DNA of 64,000 nt from Caballeronia sp. SBC1 (GTDB lineage Bacteria > Pseudomonadota > Gammaproteobacteria > Burkholderiales > Burkholderiaceae), in assembly GCF_011493005.1 (NCBI RefSeq), contig NZ_CP049158.1, positions 372,001 to 436,000 of the forward strand, given 5' to 3'. The notes beneath the pieces are model-generated. The model ran no database searches. It saw only the letters and a program-made list of their open reading frames with translations, and was not told the DNA's origin. The position numbers and the translations under genes are program-made. Below, piece by piece: positions 26,488 through 35,977 of the stretch (within the stretch, counting starts at the first letter, position 1; each line of letters starts with the position of its first letter).

Positions 26488-29082
26488 ATGTCTCGCAGAA
26501 ATAGTGTCAGTTCAGTCCCTTTGCTGGAATCGCTGCTTCGTTTGCCGAAAGCGTGGCGGTTACAGCGTTTCACCGCGCCAGTTCTCGCGCTGATTGTGTG
26601 CGCGTTGCTGCTGGTGGTGTTCCAGCATCTGTCGCACGCCGTCGACTATAAAACGGTCGTTCACCAATTACGCGCGCTTCGCTTGGAGGCGTGGGCCGGG
26701 GCGCTTGCCGCCACCGTCCTGAGCTACGCCGCGCTGGTGGGCCGCGACGCCATCGGCCTCCGTTATCTCGACACCAAAGTGCCCCGTTCCGTGCTGTGGG
26801 TCGGGGCGACGGTCGCCTCCGCGCTCGGCAACGCGACGGGTTTTGGCGCGCTGACCGGCGGCGCCGTGCGCTGCCGCGTGTATGGCGTCGCGGGCGTTAC
26901 GCCCGTGCAGGTTGGCCGCCTGACGGTGTTCACGAGCGTAACGCTGGCGCTCGCGCTGGCGTTGATGACGGCGATCGGCATGGTGTGCGCCGCGGATACC
27001 CTGGCGGTCATGCTGCACGCGTCGCCGGACATCCTGCGAGTTTGCGGCGGCGCGATCCTGGTCGGATTCGCGGCGATGATCGTGCTGTGCCGCGCCGCGC
27101 CCCGAACCCTGCAAACGCGGTGGAGCTGGCTCACCGTCACCATTCCGGCACGTCGCGACCTGGTAGCGCAACTCCTGCTCGCCGCGCTAGACGTGTTCGC
27201 CGCCGCGCTCGCGCTGTGGTCCGTGCTGCCGCACGTCCAAGTGGGCTTCGGCGAGTTCCTCACGGTGTTTTCCGCTGCCATGCTGCTCGGCATGATCGGC
27301 CACACGCCCGGCGGTGTCGGCGTGTTCGAGGCTGCGATGGTATTTGCGCTCGGCAACGCCGTGAAGACGCCCGAGATGCTGGCTGCGCTGCTGGCGTATC
27401 GCGCGATCTATTTCGGCCTGCCGCTGATCGCTGCCACATTCGTTCTGGCAGCGTTCGAAGGCCGGGCGCTGAAAGGACGCTTTGCGTTTTTGAATCCATC
27501 GAATGTGTCGCAACTCGCGCCGGTGTTCCTGAGCGTGGTGACCTTCGTGGTTGGCGGCATGCTCGTGATTTCCGGTGCAACGCCCGCGTTTGGCAAACGC
27601 ATCGCGGTGCTGCAAGCCGTGTTGCCGCTGTGGGTCCTGGAAAGCTCGCAACTGCTGGGAAGCGTGCTGGGCGTGGTTCTGCTGTTCGTTGCGCGAGGTT
27701 TGCTGCGCCGTCTCGACGCCGCCTGGTGGCTCGCCATCACGCTCGCGGTGGCCAACCTGGCGCTCTCGATGGCGAAGGGGCTGGCGTTTGTCGAAACAGG
27801 CGTGCTCGCGGTGCTGATCGTGTTGTTGCTCGCGACTCGCGACCGCTTTAACCGGCGCTCGTCGCTGCTGGCTGAGCGGTTCACGGGGAGCTGGCTGGTG
27901 TCGGTGGCGATCGTGATCGGGCTGGCGGTCTGGATCATGTTGTTCGCTTTTCGCGATATCAATTACAGCCGCGATCTCTGGTGGCAATTCGCTTTCGACG
28001 AACGCGCGCCGCGCGCGTTGCGCGCGACGCTCGCGGCGGGCTTGTCCGCCGCGTTGTTCGCTGTGTGGCAGTTGCTGCGTCCGGCGGCCGGCCGGTTCGA
28101 GAAACCCGCGCCGCAGGATCTGCTCGATGCCGCGCGTATTTTCCGCGCGCAGGAGCGCAGCGACGCCGGCCTCGCAATGATGGGCGACAAGAGTTTCCTG
28201 TTCTCGACCTCGCGCGAAGCATTCCTGATGTACGCGAAACACGGGCGCACCTGGGCAGCGCTGCACGACCCGGTCGGGCCGCGCCGCGAATGGGCGGAAC
28301 TGATCCGCCGGTTCGTGGAAATGGCGCACGCGCACAGCGGCCGCGCCGCGTTCTACCAGGTTCGTGCCGACGCGCTGCCGCTTTACCTCGATGCCGGTCT
28401 CACGCTGATGAAACTCGGCGAGGAAGCGCATGTGGTGCTGGAGGATTTTGATCTGAAGGGATCGCATCGCGCCCATTTGCGATATGCGCTGAAGCGCGGT
28501 GAACGCGACGGTTTCGACGTAGAAGTCATCGATTCTCCGCGTGTTCCCGAGTGCATGCCGATCCTGCGCGAGATTTCCGATGCATGGCTCGGAAGCCGTG
28601 AGGCGCGCGAAAAGAGCTTCTCGGTTGCGGCTTTCACCGACGATTACCTCGCCGCGCAGTCGGTGTTGCTGGTGCGCCAGGAAGGCAAGCCGGTGGCGTT
28701 CGTCACGTTCATGACGACTGATCTGAACACCGAAGCCACAGTCGGCGTGATGCGACATCAACCCGACGCGTCGCCGTACGCGATGGAATATTTGTTCACC
28801 AAGCTCGCGCTCCATTTGAAGCAGGCCGGGTTCCAGACCTTGAGCCTGGGCATTGCACCTTTGTCCGGCATGCAGCCAACACCGCTTGCTTCGCCGTGGC
28901 ATCGGCTGGCTGGATTGGTCTGGCGGTTCGGCGGGCGTTTCTATAATTTCCGGGGCTTGCGCGGTTTCAAGAGCAAGTTCCAGCCGCGTTGGGAACCGCG
29001 TTATCTTGCGGCATCCGGCTCGGTAGGCGTATTTTTTACGCTAGCAGATCTCTCGTTGCTGGCGGGAGGCTGGCGTTCATGA
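26488..29082 (+). CDS. mprF: Lysylphosphatidylglycerol synthase/flippase MprF
   Basis: An 864-residue bifunctional protein. The N-terminal half (about residues 35-530) has many membrane helices and belongs to the MprF flippase domain; TGGAVRCRVYGVAG and GHTPGGVGVFEAAMVFALGN are family motifs. The C-terminal soluble half (about 545-860, DUF2156) is the transferase that moves lysine (or alanine) from aminoacyl-tRNA to phosphatidylglycerol; GDKSFLFSTSREAFLMYAKHGRTWAALHDPVGP and FQPRWEPRYLA are recognisable. The modified lipid lowers the negative surface charge and gives resistance to cationic peptides. It is translationally coupled to acvB. Confidence 0.96.
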   Translation: MSRRNSVSSVPLLESLLRLPKAWRLQRFTAPVLALIVCALLLVVFQHLSHAVDYKTVVHQLRALRLEAWAGALAATVLSYAALVGRDAIGLRYLDTKVPRSVLWVGATVASALGNATGFGALTGGAVRCRVYGVAGVTPVQVGRLTVFTSVTLALALALMTAIGMVCAADTLAVMLHASPDILRVCGGAILVGFAAMIVLCRAAPRTLQTRWSWLTVTIPARRDLVAQLLLAALDVFAAALALWSVLPHVQVGFGEFLTVFSAAMLLGMIGHTPGGVGVFEAAMVFALGNAVKTPEMLAALLAYRAIYFGLPLIAATFVLAAFEGRALKGRFAFLNPSNVSQLAPVFLSVVTFVVGGMLVISGATPAFGKRIAVLQAVLPLWVLESSQLLGSVLGVVLLFVARGLLRRLDAAWWLAITLAVANLALSMAKGLAFVETGVLAVLIVLLLATRDRFNRRSSLLAERFTGSWLVSVAIVIGLAVWIMLFAFRDINYSRDLWWQFAFDERAPRALRATLAAGLSAALFAVWQLLRPAAGRFEKPAPQDLLDAARIFRAQERSDAGLAMMGDKSFLFSTSREAFLMYAKHGRTWAALHDPVGPRREWAELIRRFVEMAHAHSGRAAFYQVRADALPLYLDAGLTLMKLGEEAHVVLEDFDLKGSHRAHLRYALKRGERDGFDVEVIDSPRVPECMPILREISDAWLGSREAREKSFSVAAFTDDYLAAQSVLLVRQEGKPVAFVTFMTTDLNTEATVGVMRHQPDASPYAMEYLFTKLALHLKQAGFQTLSLGIAPLSGMQPTPLASPWHRLAGLVWRFGGRFYNFRGLRGFKSKFQPRWEPRYLAASGSVGVFFTLADLSLLAGGWRS

Positions 29083-30350
29083 CATTTTTCAAGAAGTTCG
29101 CGGTTGTTTCTCTGTTGTCCGCGCTGTCGGTTTCAATGGCTTCAATGGCGCACGCCACCACCTTGCCGGGCGGTCGTTATGGCGACGTGACTTTCACGAA
29201 ACCCGCCGGCCCGATGCGCGGTTTCGTCGTGCTTTTCTCCGATAAAAACTGGACTCCTGCCGACACGCAGACCGCCGATGCGTTGGCCAAAAACGGCGCA
29301 ATGGTGGTTGGCGTGGACACGGCGCGCTACGCGGCGAAATTGCCGTTGCTGAAGGAGACTTGCCACAACCTGGTCGGGGATGCCGAGTCGGTGAGCCATC
29401 AACTTGAACGCGAGGTGCAATCCAGCCGTTATTTCGCGCCGATCCTGATGGGCACCGGGCAGGGCGGCGTGCTGGCCACGAAGATCCTGGCGCAAGCGCC
29501 AGACAATACGGTCGCGGGCGCGCTCGCGCTGAATCCCGATCCCGAACTGGACGCGCGTTTCAACCTGTGCCCGCCCGATCCCACCATCACGCACGCGAAG
29601 GGCCTGCCCGGTTTCTTCGGTAAGACCACGCAGCCCACCAGTGCCTCGCAGGCCGACGCGCTGCTCGCACTCGCCACGCCGCATCTCAAGGTCGAGCAAA
29701 TGCGCGACGAAGACGTATCGGATTTGCCGCTCATAGAACTGCCCGCCGCGCACCCGACAAACCTGCTTGCCATCGTGATTTCCGGCGATGGCGGCTGGCG
29801 CGATCTCGACAAAACCGTCGCGGAGTCGTTGCAGAGGGATGGGGTGTCGGTGATCGGTATCGACAGCCTGCGTTATTTCTGGAGCGCGAAGACGCCCGAA
29901 CAGACTGCCCACGACCTCGCGCGCGTGATCCAGGCTTACAGCGCGCGCTGGCACTCGGAGCACGTCGCGCTGATCGGCTATTCGTTCGGCGCGGACGTGA
30001 TGCCGTTCGCCTATAACCGGCTGCCGGATTCGGTGCGCGCGAAGGTGTCGTTTGTATCGCTAATGGGCTTTGCGCCCGACGCCGATTTCCAGATTCGCGT
30101 CACGGGCTGGCTCGGCATGCCGGCGAGCAAGAATGCGCTGCAAGTGCGGCCTGAACTCGCGAAGCTGCCGCCGTCGATGGTGCAGTGCATCTACGGCGCG
30201 GCCGAGAAAGATACGTTGTGTCCCGCGCTGACGCAGACAGGAATAGAAGTGGTGAAGACCACTGGGGATCACCACTTCGGCGGCGATTATAACGAGCTCG
30301 CGCGACGTATCCTGACTAGCTGGCAGAAGCAGATCGCCGCGCGGATCTGA
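29079..30350 (+). CDS. acvB: AcvB/VirJ-family lysyl-phosphatidylglycerol hydrolase
   Basis: A 423-residue secreted serine hydrolase with signal peptide (MTFFKKFAVVSLLSALSVSMASMAHA). It has two similar halves: the first (about residues 45-215) has GTGQGG where the nucleophile motif would be, the second (about 245-415) has the intact GYSFGAD motif, with a D/H pair expected near ...EKDTLC and DHHFGG. Agrobacterium AcvB and VirJ hydrolyse lysyl-phosphatidylglycerol in the periplasm. The ATG overlaps the mprF stop (ATGA), so synthesis and removal of the same lipid are coupled. The first half is likely non-catalytic. Confidence 0.9.
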   Translation: MTFFKKFAVVSLLSALSVSMASMAHATTLPGGRYGDVTFTKPAGPMRGFVVLFSDKNWTPADTQTADALAKNGAMVVGVDTARYAAKLPLLKETCHNLVGDAESVSHQLEREVQSSRYFAPILMGTGQGGVLATKILAQAPDNTVAGALALNPDPELDARFNLCPPDPTITHAKGLPGFFGKTTQPTSASQADALLALATPHLKVEQMRDEDVSDLPLIELPAAHPTNLLAIVISGDGGWRDLDKTVAESLQRDGVSVIGIDSLRYFWSAKTPEQTAHDLARVIQAYSARWHSEHVALIGYSFGADVMPFAYNRLPDSVRAKVSFVSLMGFAPDADFQIRVTGWLGMPASKNALQVRPELAKLPPSMVQCIYGAAEKDTLCPALTQTGIEVVKTTGDHHFGGDYNELARRILTSWQKQIAARI

Positions 30351-30401
30351 ACCGGGCGGCGGTCGATTTTCAGCGTTCGGCGCGGGTCAGGCGTCGAACG
30401 A

Positions 30402-30917
30402 TTACGCCTTCTGGAGCGGGCCAAGGAAGTCAAGCTTTCCGACCGGTACCCCGAGGTGCCGGAGGATGTCGTAAGCCGTGACAATATGGAAATAGAAGTT
30501 CGGCAGCCCGAACTGGAACAAATAGTCCTGGCCGCTGAATTTCAGCTCGAAGTCCTTTTGCTTGATGGTCACAACACGCGTTTCAGCGGCTTCGAACGTC
30601 CCGGCATCAATCCCTTTCAGATACGCCGTCGTCTTCACAATGCGCTCCCGCAGTTCCGCGAAGGTCGTTTCGGTATCGTCGAAACTGGGCGCCGCGACGC
30701 CGGACAAACGTTGCGCCGATGCCTTCGATGTATCGCTTGCGCGCTGGATCTGAGCCGCGAACGGCAGCATGTCGTCGAATAGCCGTGCGCTCGTTACGTC
30801 GGTGTCGCTCAAGCCCTTTTCTTTCGCGTGGGCGGCGGCTTTGTCGAGCAGGGACGCGAGCACGTCGAGGCTGCGGATGAAAACCGGAACGGTCGCGCGG
30901 TACATTGAAACGGACAT
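30402..30917 (-). CDS. DUF1993 family protein
   Basis: A 171-residue mostly helical protein that matches DUF1993 from end to end: MYRATVPVFIRSLDVLASLLDKA at the N-terminus, LFDDMLPFAAQIQRASD in the middle, LKGIDAGTFEAAE, and YLFQFGLPNFYFHIVTAYDILRHLGV at the C-terminus. The FGLPNFYFH motif and the helical bundle layout suggest a DinB-like four-helix fold, though no role is established. RBS AGGAG is well placed before the ATG. No operon partner. Confidence 0.93.
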   Translation of the reverse strand: MSVSMYRATVPVFIRSLDVLASLLDKAAAHAKEKGLSDTDVTSARLFDDMLPFAAQIQRASDTSKASAQRLSGVAAPSFDDTETTFAELRERIVKTTAYLKGIDAGTFEAAETRVVTIKQKDFELKFSGQDYLFQFGLPNFYFHIVTAYDILRHLGVPVGKLDFLGPLQKA

Positions 30918-31164
30918 GATGAGGCTCCTGATTTTGATCGGGTCATAAGCATACCGGGACGTCGCTCATAGCGCTTTTTCCGCCGTTCCAGCGTCGCGTT
31001 CCTCTCGCACGTGTGTGTCATTTTTCAAGCTTGCGAAACGCCTGCCGCGCTCGCTGCTAAAGGCGAAAACCAGTACGCCCGATGCGTCGCACGTGAGAAA
31101 CTGTGCATTCGAATTGCCGCTAAACACGGCTATCATTGGCATTTAAACGGCCGGGACGCCCGTC

Positions 31165-32637
31165 ATGATCTCAGACGATCTTACTCAAGAAATCCAGCGC
31201 ATCGACCAAATCGACCGTCAGGCATTGCGCGAATTCATCGACCGGAAGTGGGACGACGAAATCCTCCCCGCGCTCACCGACTACATCGCGGTGCCCGCCA
31301 AAAGCCCGATGTTCGACCGCGACTGGGCAAGCAACGGATTCATCGAACGCGTCATTACGGACGCTGCGCAATGGGCCGAACGGCAACCCGTGCGCGGCCT
31401 GACAGTAGAAATCATCCGCTTGCCCAATCGCACGCCCGTGATCTTTTTCGAAGCACCGGCTACGCGATCGAACAGCAGCGACACCATCGTTCTCTACGGT
31501 CATCTCGACAAACAGCCCGAGTTTGACGGCTGGCGTCGGGATCTTGGACCCTGGTCGCCCAAATACGAAGACGGCAAGCTCTACGGACGCGGCGGCGCGG
31601 ACGACGGTTACGCCACGTACTCGTCGATCAGCGCGATCGCCGCGCTGGACGCGCAAGGCATCGAACGGCCGCGCTGTGTTGGCATTATCGAAACGTGTGA
31701 AGAATCGGGCAGCTATGACTTGCTGCCTTACATTGACGCGCTGCGTGACCGGCTCGGCAACGTGAGCCTCGTGATCTGCCTCGATTCCGGGGCGGGTAAC
31801 TACGATCAGCTCTGGCTGACCACGTCGCTGCGCGGTCTGGTTGCGGGCGACCTGGAAGTGCAGGTGCTCGACGAAGGCATTCACTCGGGCACGAACGGCG
31901 GCATTGCGCCGTCCACGTTTCGCATCATGCGCGGGCTGCTGGAGCGGCTCGAAGATTCGAGCACGGGCAACCTGCTGCCGAAGGGTTTTCATTGCGATAT
32001 CCCGCCGCGCCGGCTGAGCGAAGCGGAAGCAACGGCACGCATTCTCGGCGACGACGTATGGAAAAAGCTCCCATGGACCTGCGGCCAGAATGGCGGCACG
32101 GTGTTGCCTGTCACAACTGACCCGCGTGAAGCGCTGCTCGATTCCACCTGGCGGCCGTCGCTAGCCGTGACCGGGGCGGAAGGGCTGCCGTCGCTGATCA
32201 ATGCGGGCAACGTGCTGCGCCCGCGTACCGCGTTCAAGTTGTCGCTGCGTCTGCCGCCGCTGGTCGAAGCCACGAAGGCGCTTGCGGAACTCAAGGCCAT
32301 GCTCGAAGCCGATCCGCCCTACAACGCGAAGGTCACGTTCAAGCCCGAGCGCGGCGAAGCGACCGGCTGGAGCGCGCCCGAACTATCGCCGTGGCTGGGC
32401 GATGCACTGAATGACGCTTCACGCAGGCATTTCGGCGCGGATGTCGCGTTCCTGGGTCAGGGCGGTACCATTCCGCTGATGAACACATTGCAGGAAGGCT
32501 TTCCGCGCTCTCAGTTCATGGTATGCGGCGTGCTGGGACCGAGATCGAACGCGCACGGGCCCAATGAATTCCTGCATGTGCCTTTTGCCAAGAAACTCAC
32601 GGCGACGGTAGCTGAAGTGATCGCGGCGACGCCTTGA
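31165..32637 (+). CDS. M20-family metallopeptidase
   Basis: A 490-residue zinc peptidase. The metal-binding residues can be read in order: YGHLDKQPEFDGW (His and Asp), GGADDGY (bridging Asp), CEESGSYD (catalytic Glu and Glu ligand), CLDSGAG (Asp) and the C-terminal NAHGPNEFLH (His). A dimerisation domain occurs in the middle (about 215-330). Length and motifs fit the peptidase V/ArgE/CPG2 group acting on dipeptides or N-acyl amino acids. A terminator follows, so the gene is monocistronic. Confidence 0.94.
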   Translation: MISDDLTQEIQRIDQIDRQALREFIDRKWDDEILPALTDYIAVPAKSPMFDRDWASNGFIERVITDAAQWAERQPVRGLTVEIIRLPNRTPVIFFEAPATRSNSSDTIVLYGHLDKQPEFDGWRRDLGPWSPKYEDGKLYGRGGADDGYATYSSISAIAALDAQGIERPRCVGIIETCEESGSYDLLPYIDALRDRLGNVSLVICLDSGAGNYDQLWLTTSLRGLVAGDLEVQVLDEGIHSGTNGGIAPSTFRIMRGLLERLEDSSTGNLLPKGFHCDIPPRRLSEAEATARILGDDVWKKLPWTCGQNGGTVLPVTTDPREALLDSTWRPSLAVTGAEGLPSLINAGNVLRPRTAFKLSLRLPPLVEATKALAELKAMLEADPPYNAKVTFKPERGEATGWSAPELSPWLGDALNDASRRHFGADVAFLGQGGTIPLMNTLQEGFPRSQFMVCGVLGPRSNAHGPNEFLHVPFAKKLTATVAEVIAATP

Positions 32638-32664
32638 TGGCCGGTGGTCAACTCTGATTTTCAG

Positions 32665-32696
32665 ACGGCGCGCAGCTTTTGCGCGCCGTTTTATTT
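32665..32696 (+). terminator. Rho-independent terminator after the M20 gene
   Basis: ACGGCGCGC / GCGCGCCGT pair over 9 bp with a 7-base loop, followed by TTATTT. Confidence 0.85.
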
Positions 32697-32771
32697 GTAC
32701 GGTATGGTGATGAACCGTTGCGTCAGTTAACTCAGCGCGCGGTTGTTCTTATATTCAGGAGACGCAGTCGC

Positions 32772-33866
32772 ATGAGCACTGAAACCACCCGCGAATCGCG
32801 CATCGCCCGGGATATCTTGCACGCGTATGTCAGCGCGATATGGACCCACGCCGGCAGTACGCCACGTGAAGCGCAACTGGTAGCCGATCATCTGGTGATG
32901 GCGAATCTGTCGGGGCACGATTCACACGGCGTCGGCATGATTCCGCGTTATATGGCATCGCTCGCGGACAACGAGTTGAAGCTCAATACGCACGCTGAAG
33001 TTATCCGCGATGTCGGCGCGGTGCTGACTATCGACGGCGCCAAGGGGTTCGGCCAGGTCGTGGCATATGAAGCGATGGAGCACGGCATCGAGCGGGCGAA
33101 AAAGCTAGGCGTGTGCGCGGTTGGTTTGCGCAATGCCCATCACATTGGACGCATCGGGCATTGGGCTGAACAGTGCGCGGCGGCCGGTCTGGTGTCGTTT
33201 CACTTCGTCAATGTGGCGGGGGACCCGCTGGTTGCGCCGTTTGGCGGCATTGACCGGCGTTTCGGCACAAACCCTTTCTGCGCCGCGTTTCCGCGCGAAG
33301 GCAACACGCCGCTGGTGCTCGACTTTGCGACGGCGGGGATTGCCTACGGCAAGACGCGCGTGGCCTATAACAAGGGCGTGAAGGTTGCGCCGGGTTATCT
33401 GATCGACCACGCGGGCGTGCCGACCATCGAACCGAAGGTCATGCACGAAGCACCGTTCGGTTCGCTCACGGCGATGGGCGCGCACAAAGGATACGGCCTC
33501 GCTGCGATGTGCGAGATTTTCGGCGGCGCGCTATCAGGCGGCTTCACCACACACGCAGACACGTTGGACACGACCAACGCGATCATCAATTGCATGACAT
33601 CGGTGATCGTGGACCCGAATGCCTTCGATGCCCCCAACGCGCAGGCCGAAGCCGACGCGTTCGTCGAATGGGTGAAGGCGTCTCCGCTTGCAGCCGGTAC
33701 GGACAGGATCATGGTGCCGGGTGAGCCGGAACAGGCGCGGCGGGCCGATCTCATTGCGAACGGCATTCCCATCGATCCCACCACGTGGCAGCAAATCCAC
33801 GACGCCGCTGTGCAATCGGGCATGCCGACGGGCGCGATCGAGGAGTTTGTGCAAGCGTTGAAGTGA
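32772..33866 (+). CDS. Ldh-family oxidoreductase (malate/L-lactate dehydrogenase type)
   Basis: A 364-residue NAD(P)-dependent enzyme of the MDH2/ureidoglycolate dehydrogenase fold: LSGHDSHGVGMIPRY near residue 52 (catalytic histidine), GLRNAHHIGRIGHWAEQCA, VAPFGGIDRRFGTNPF and the C-terminal FLTHADTLDTTNAIINC-like segment. Substrates in the family are 2-hydroxy acids or ureidoglycolate. ATG 32772 is supported by AGGAGA at 32757-32762; the longer frame at 32679 was rejected. The gene appears monocistronic. Confidence 0.93.
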   Translation: MSTETTRESRIARDILHAYVSAIWTHAGSTPREAQLVADHLVMANLSGHDSHGVGMIPRYMASLADNELKLNTHAEVIRDVGAVLTIDGAKGFGQVVAYEAMEHGIERAKKLGVCAVGLRNAHHIGRIGHWAEQCAAAGLVSFHFVNVAGDPLVAPFGGIDRRFGTNPFCAAFPREGNTPLVLDFATAGIAYGKTRVAYNKGVKVAPGYLIDHAGVPTIEPKVMHEAPFGSLTAMGAHKGYGLAAMCEIFGGALSGGFTTHADTLDTTNAIINCMTSVIVDPNAFDAPNAQAEADAFVEWVKASPLAAGTDRIMVPGEPEQARRADLIANGIPIDPTTWQQIHDAAVQSGMPTGAIEEFVQALK

Positions 33867-33978
33867 GCGTGCGACAGGGGCGCGGAGGCTTCTTCAGAAC
33901 AGCGCGCGGGCGAGGCTTAAACCCCGTTCGCGCGGCTTGAAAATACCGGCCGACCAACTAGCCGTCAGAGCATCCGGG

Positions 33979-34881
33979 TTAGCTCGCCTGCACCATCTCG
34001 TTGCTGATCCAGTCGGTCACCGACGTCCGCTTGGGCTCCCAGCCCAGCAATTCCCGCGCGTGTTTGCCACGCACCCGGCTATTCGATCCCAATCCGTACG
34101 ACGCCATTTCGTAACCCCATTCCTTCTTGGCTTCCTCGAGCGGCCAGTCTTGCGGCGCGCCGAGGCCGAGTACTTTGGCCATTGCCGTCGTCATATCGCG
34201 GAAAGCTGCTTCACCGCTTTCGACGAAATAGAACGTACCGGCCGGCGATTTTTCAAGCGCACGAGCGTACAGGTCGGCGACATCGTCGATATGCACATTC
34301 GACCAGATATTGCGTCCCGGCCCCACGTGCCGCACGATGCCGCTCTTTTTCGCCTGAGCCAGCAAACGCGGCAACTGCACGCTTTTCGCGTTCACCATTG
34401 CGCCGTGGCCGTAGATCAGCGTGTTGCACAGCACCGAAGCGCGCACGCCGCGTTTGGCTGCGTCGAGAACGAGGTTATCGATGGCCACTCGCGCGGCTTT
34501 ATCGGCGGTCGGTTCGGGCAGCGTGTCCTCGTAGTAGATCGTGTCCGTTCCTTCGCCGCCGGACGCATCGCCAACAATGCTTGAGCCGCTCGTGTGCAGC
34601 AGCGGTTTGTTCGAGCCTTCGAGCCCTTCGATCAGCGCCTCGACCGCGCCGCGATGGTCGCTGCTGGCGGCGTTGATGACGCCATCGGCCGCTTTCGCCT
34701 GCGCGATCAAGAGCGCCCGGTCGTCGAGGCTGCCGATCACGGGTTCAATGCCGAGCGTTTTGAGTTCGTCCGCCTGTTCCGGGCGGCGGATGAGACCGCT
34801 GACCTGATGGCCTTCGCGAACCAGACGCGCCGCAATCGAACCGCCGATAAAACCGCCTGCGCCAGTTACAAAAATCTTCAT
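33979..34881 (-). CDS. NAD(P)-dependent SDR-type oxidoreductase/epimerase
   Basis: A 300-residue extended short-chain dehydrogenase. The nucleotide-binding motif GAGGFIGG lies at residues 7-14, followed by VSGLIRRPEQADEL (NADP-type arginine) and the YGHGAM segment carrying the tyrosine; the usual YxxxK pair is not clear, as in atypical SDRs that modify small ligands. RBS AGGAGA precedes the ATG. It is divergent from a LysR gene and likely regulated by it. Close relatives are often annotated as NAD-dependent dehydratases. Confidence 0.9.
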   Translation of the reverse strand: MKIFVTGAGGFIGGSIAARLVREGHQVSGLIRRPEQADELKTLGIEPVIGSLDDRALLIAQAKAADGVINAASSDHRGAVEALIEGLEGSNKPLLHTSGSSIVGDASGGEGTDTIYYEDTLPEPTADKAARVAIDNLVLDAAKRGVRASVLCNTLIYGHGAMVNAKSVQLPRLLAQAKKSGIVRHVGPGRNIWSNVHIDDVADLYARALEKSPAGTFYFVESGEAAFRDMTTAMAKVLGLGAPQDWPLEEAKKEWGYEMASYGLGSNSRVRGKHARELLGWEPKRTSVTDWISNEMVQAS

Positions 34882-34966
34882 GTCTGTTCTCCTGTAAATC
34901 CTATGGATTGAGTCGATGCATGCAGTATCCCCGTCTTCGACTTTCGCAAAAACAGTGTTAGTCTCA

Positions 34967-34980
34967 AATCAATCTTGATT
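34967..34980. promoter_or_regulatory. Palindrome between the SDR and LysR genes
   Basis: AATCAATCTTGATT is a perfect inverted repeat (6-bp arms, two-base centre) in the 118-base divergent intergenic region, 20 bases before the LysR ATG. Position suggests the LysR-type regulator's own binding site. Confidence 0.6.
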
Positions 34981-34999
34981 CAAAGTCAACAATGAATAG

Positions 35000-35905
35000 A
35001 TGAAAACGACCACTGAAGAACTGCTGGCACTCGTGACCGTGATCGACAGCGGCTCGATCACGGCGGCGGCCGAGGCATTGCAGCAAACTGTTTCTGGTGT
35101 AAGCCGGGCGTTGACGCGGCTAGAGCACAAACTCGACGCCACGCTCGTCCGACGGACCACGCGCCGTCTGCAACTCACCGACGAAGGTGAACTTTTCCTC
35201 GTGCGCGCCCGCGCGATACTTGCCGCAATGGAAGATGCGGAGGAGTCAATCGCTCGCCAGCGTGAGCGGCCGGCGGGGCGGCTGCGGGTAGATGCTGCGT
35301 CGCCGTTTGTGCTGCATTGCATCGTGCCGCATGTGCAAGCGTTCGCCGCGGCGTATCCGGAGATCGTGCTGGAACTGAGCAGCAATGAGCGGATTGTCGA
35401 CTTGATGGAACAGCGCGTGGATATCGCGATCCGGATCGGCGCACTGCAGGATTCCACGCTGCACGCGCGCTCGCTCGGCAGCAGCCGGCTGCGCATCCTG
35501 GCGAGTCCCGCGTATCTCGCGCAACGCGGGGAGCCGCGCACGGTGGCTGAATTGCGGCGGCATCGGCTGATCGGTTTTACAGCGCCCGAAAGTCTGAACG
35601 ACTGGCCCTTGATCGATGACGACACCGAAAACCGGGACGCTAGCGCGCGCTTTCGGATCGTGCCGGAAATCGCCGCATCGAGTGGCGAGACCATGCGGCA
35701 ACTCGCGCTGGCCGGTGGCGGAGTCGTCTGCCTCGCTGCGTACATGACCAGCGCCGACGTGGCCAGTGGGCGCCTGCAAACCGTGATGGACCCCGTTCTG
35801 CTCGATGTCAGGCAACCTATCAGCGCAGTGTTCTACCAGAGCGCATCAATGGCGGGACGGGCGAAAGCCTTCCTCGATTTCATCGCAGGACGGTTGGTGC
35901 TTTGA
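35000..35905 (+). CDS. LysR-family transcriptional regulator
   Basis: A 301-residue regulator with N-terminal winged helix-turn-helix (LLALVTVIDSGSITAAAEALQQTVSGVSRALTRLEHKL, residues about 5-45) and a LysR substrate-binding domain (about 90-295). The pattern RRTTRRLQLTDEGELFLVRARAIL and LVRRTTRRL is close to DsdC/PecT-like LysR proteins that regulate divergent oxidoreductase genes. The palindrome next to its start and the divergent SDR gene point to local regulation. The inducer is unknown. Confidence 0.95.
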   Translation: MKTTTEELLALVTVIDSGSITAAAEALQQTVSGVSRALTRLEHKLDATLVRRTTRRLQLTDEGELFLVRARAILAAMEDAEESIARQRERPAGRLRVDAASPFVLHCIVPHVQAFAAAYPEIVLELSSNERIVDLMEQRVDIAIRIGALQDSTLHARSLGSSRLRILASPAYLAQRGEPRTVAELRRHRLIGFTAPESLNDWPLIDDDTENRDASARFRIVPEIAASSGETMRQLALAGGGVVCLAAYMTSADVASGRLQTVMDPVLLDVRQPISAVFYQSASMAGRAKAFLDFIAGRLVL

Positions 35906-35977
35906 CGCTCGCGACGTATGCTGCCGGTTACGCTTGTCCAATCTTTCCCAATTCGCGAACAATTCGTAAACATTTAT

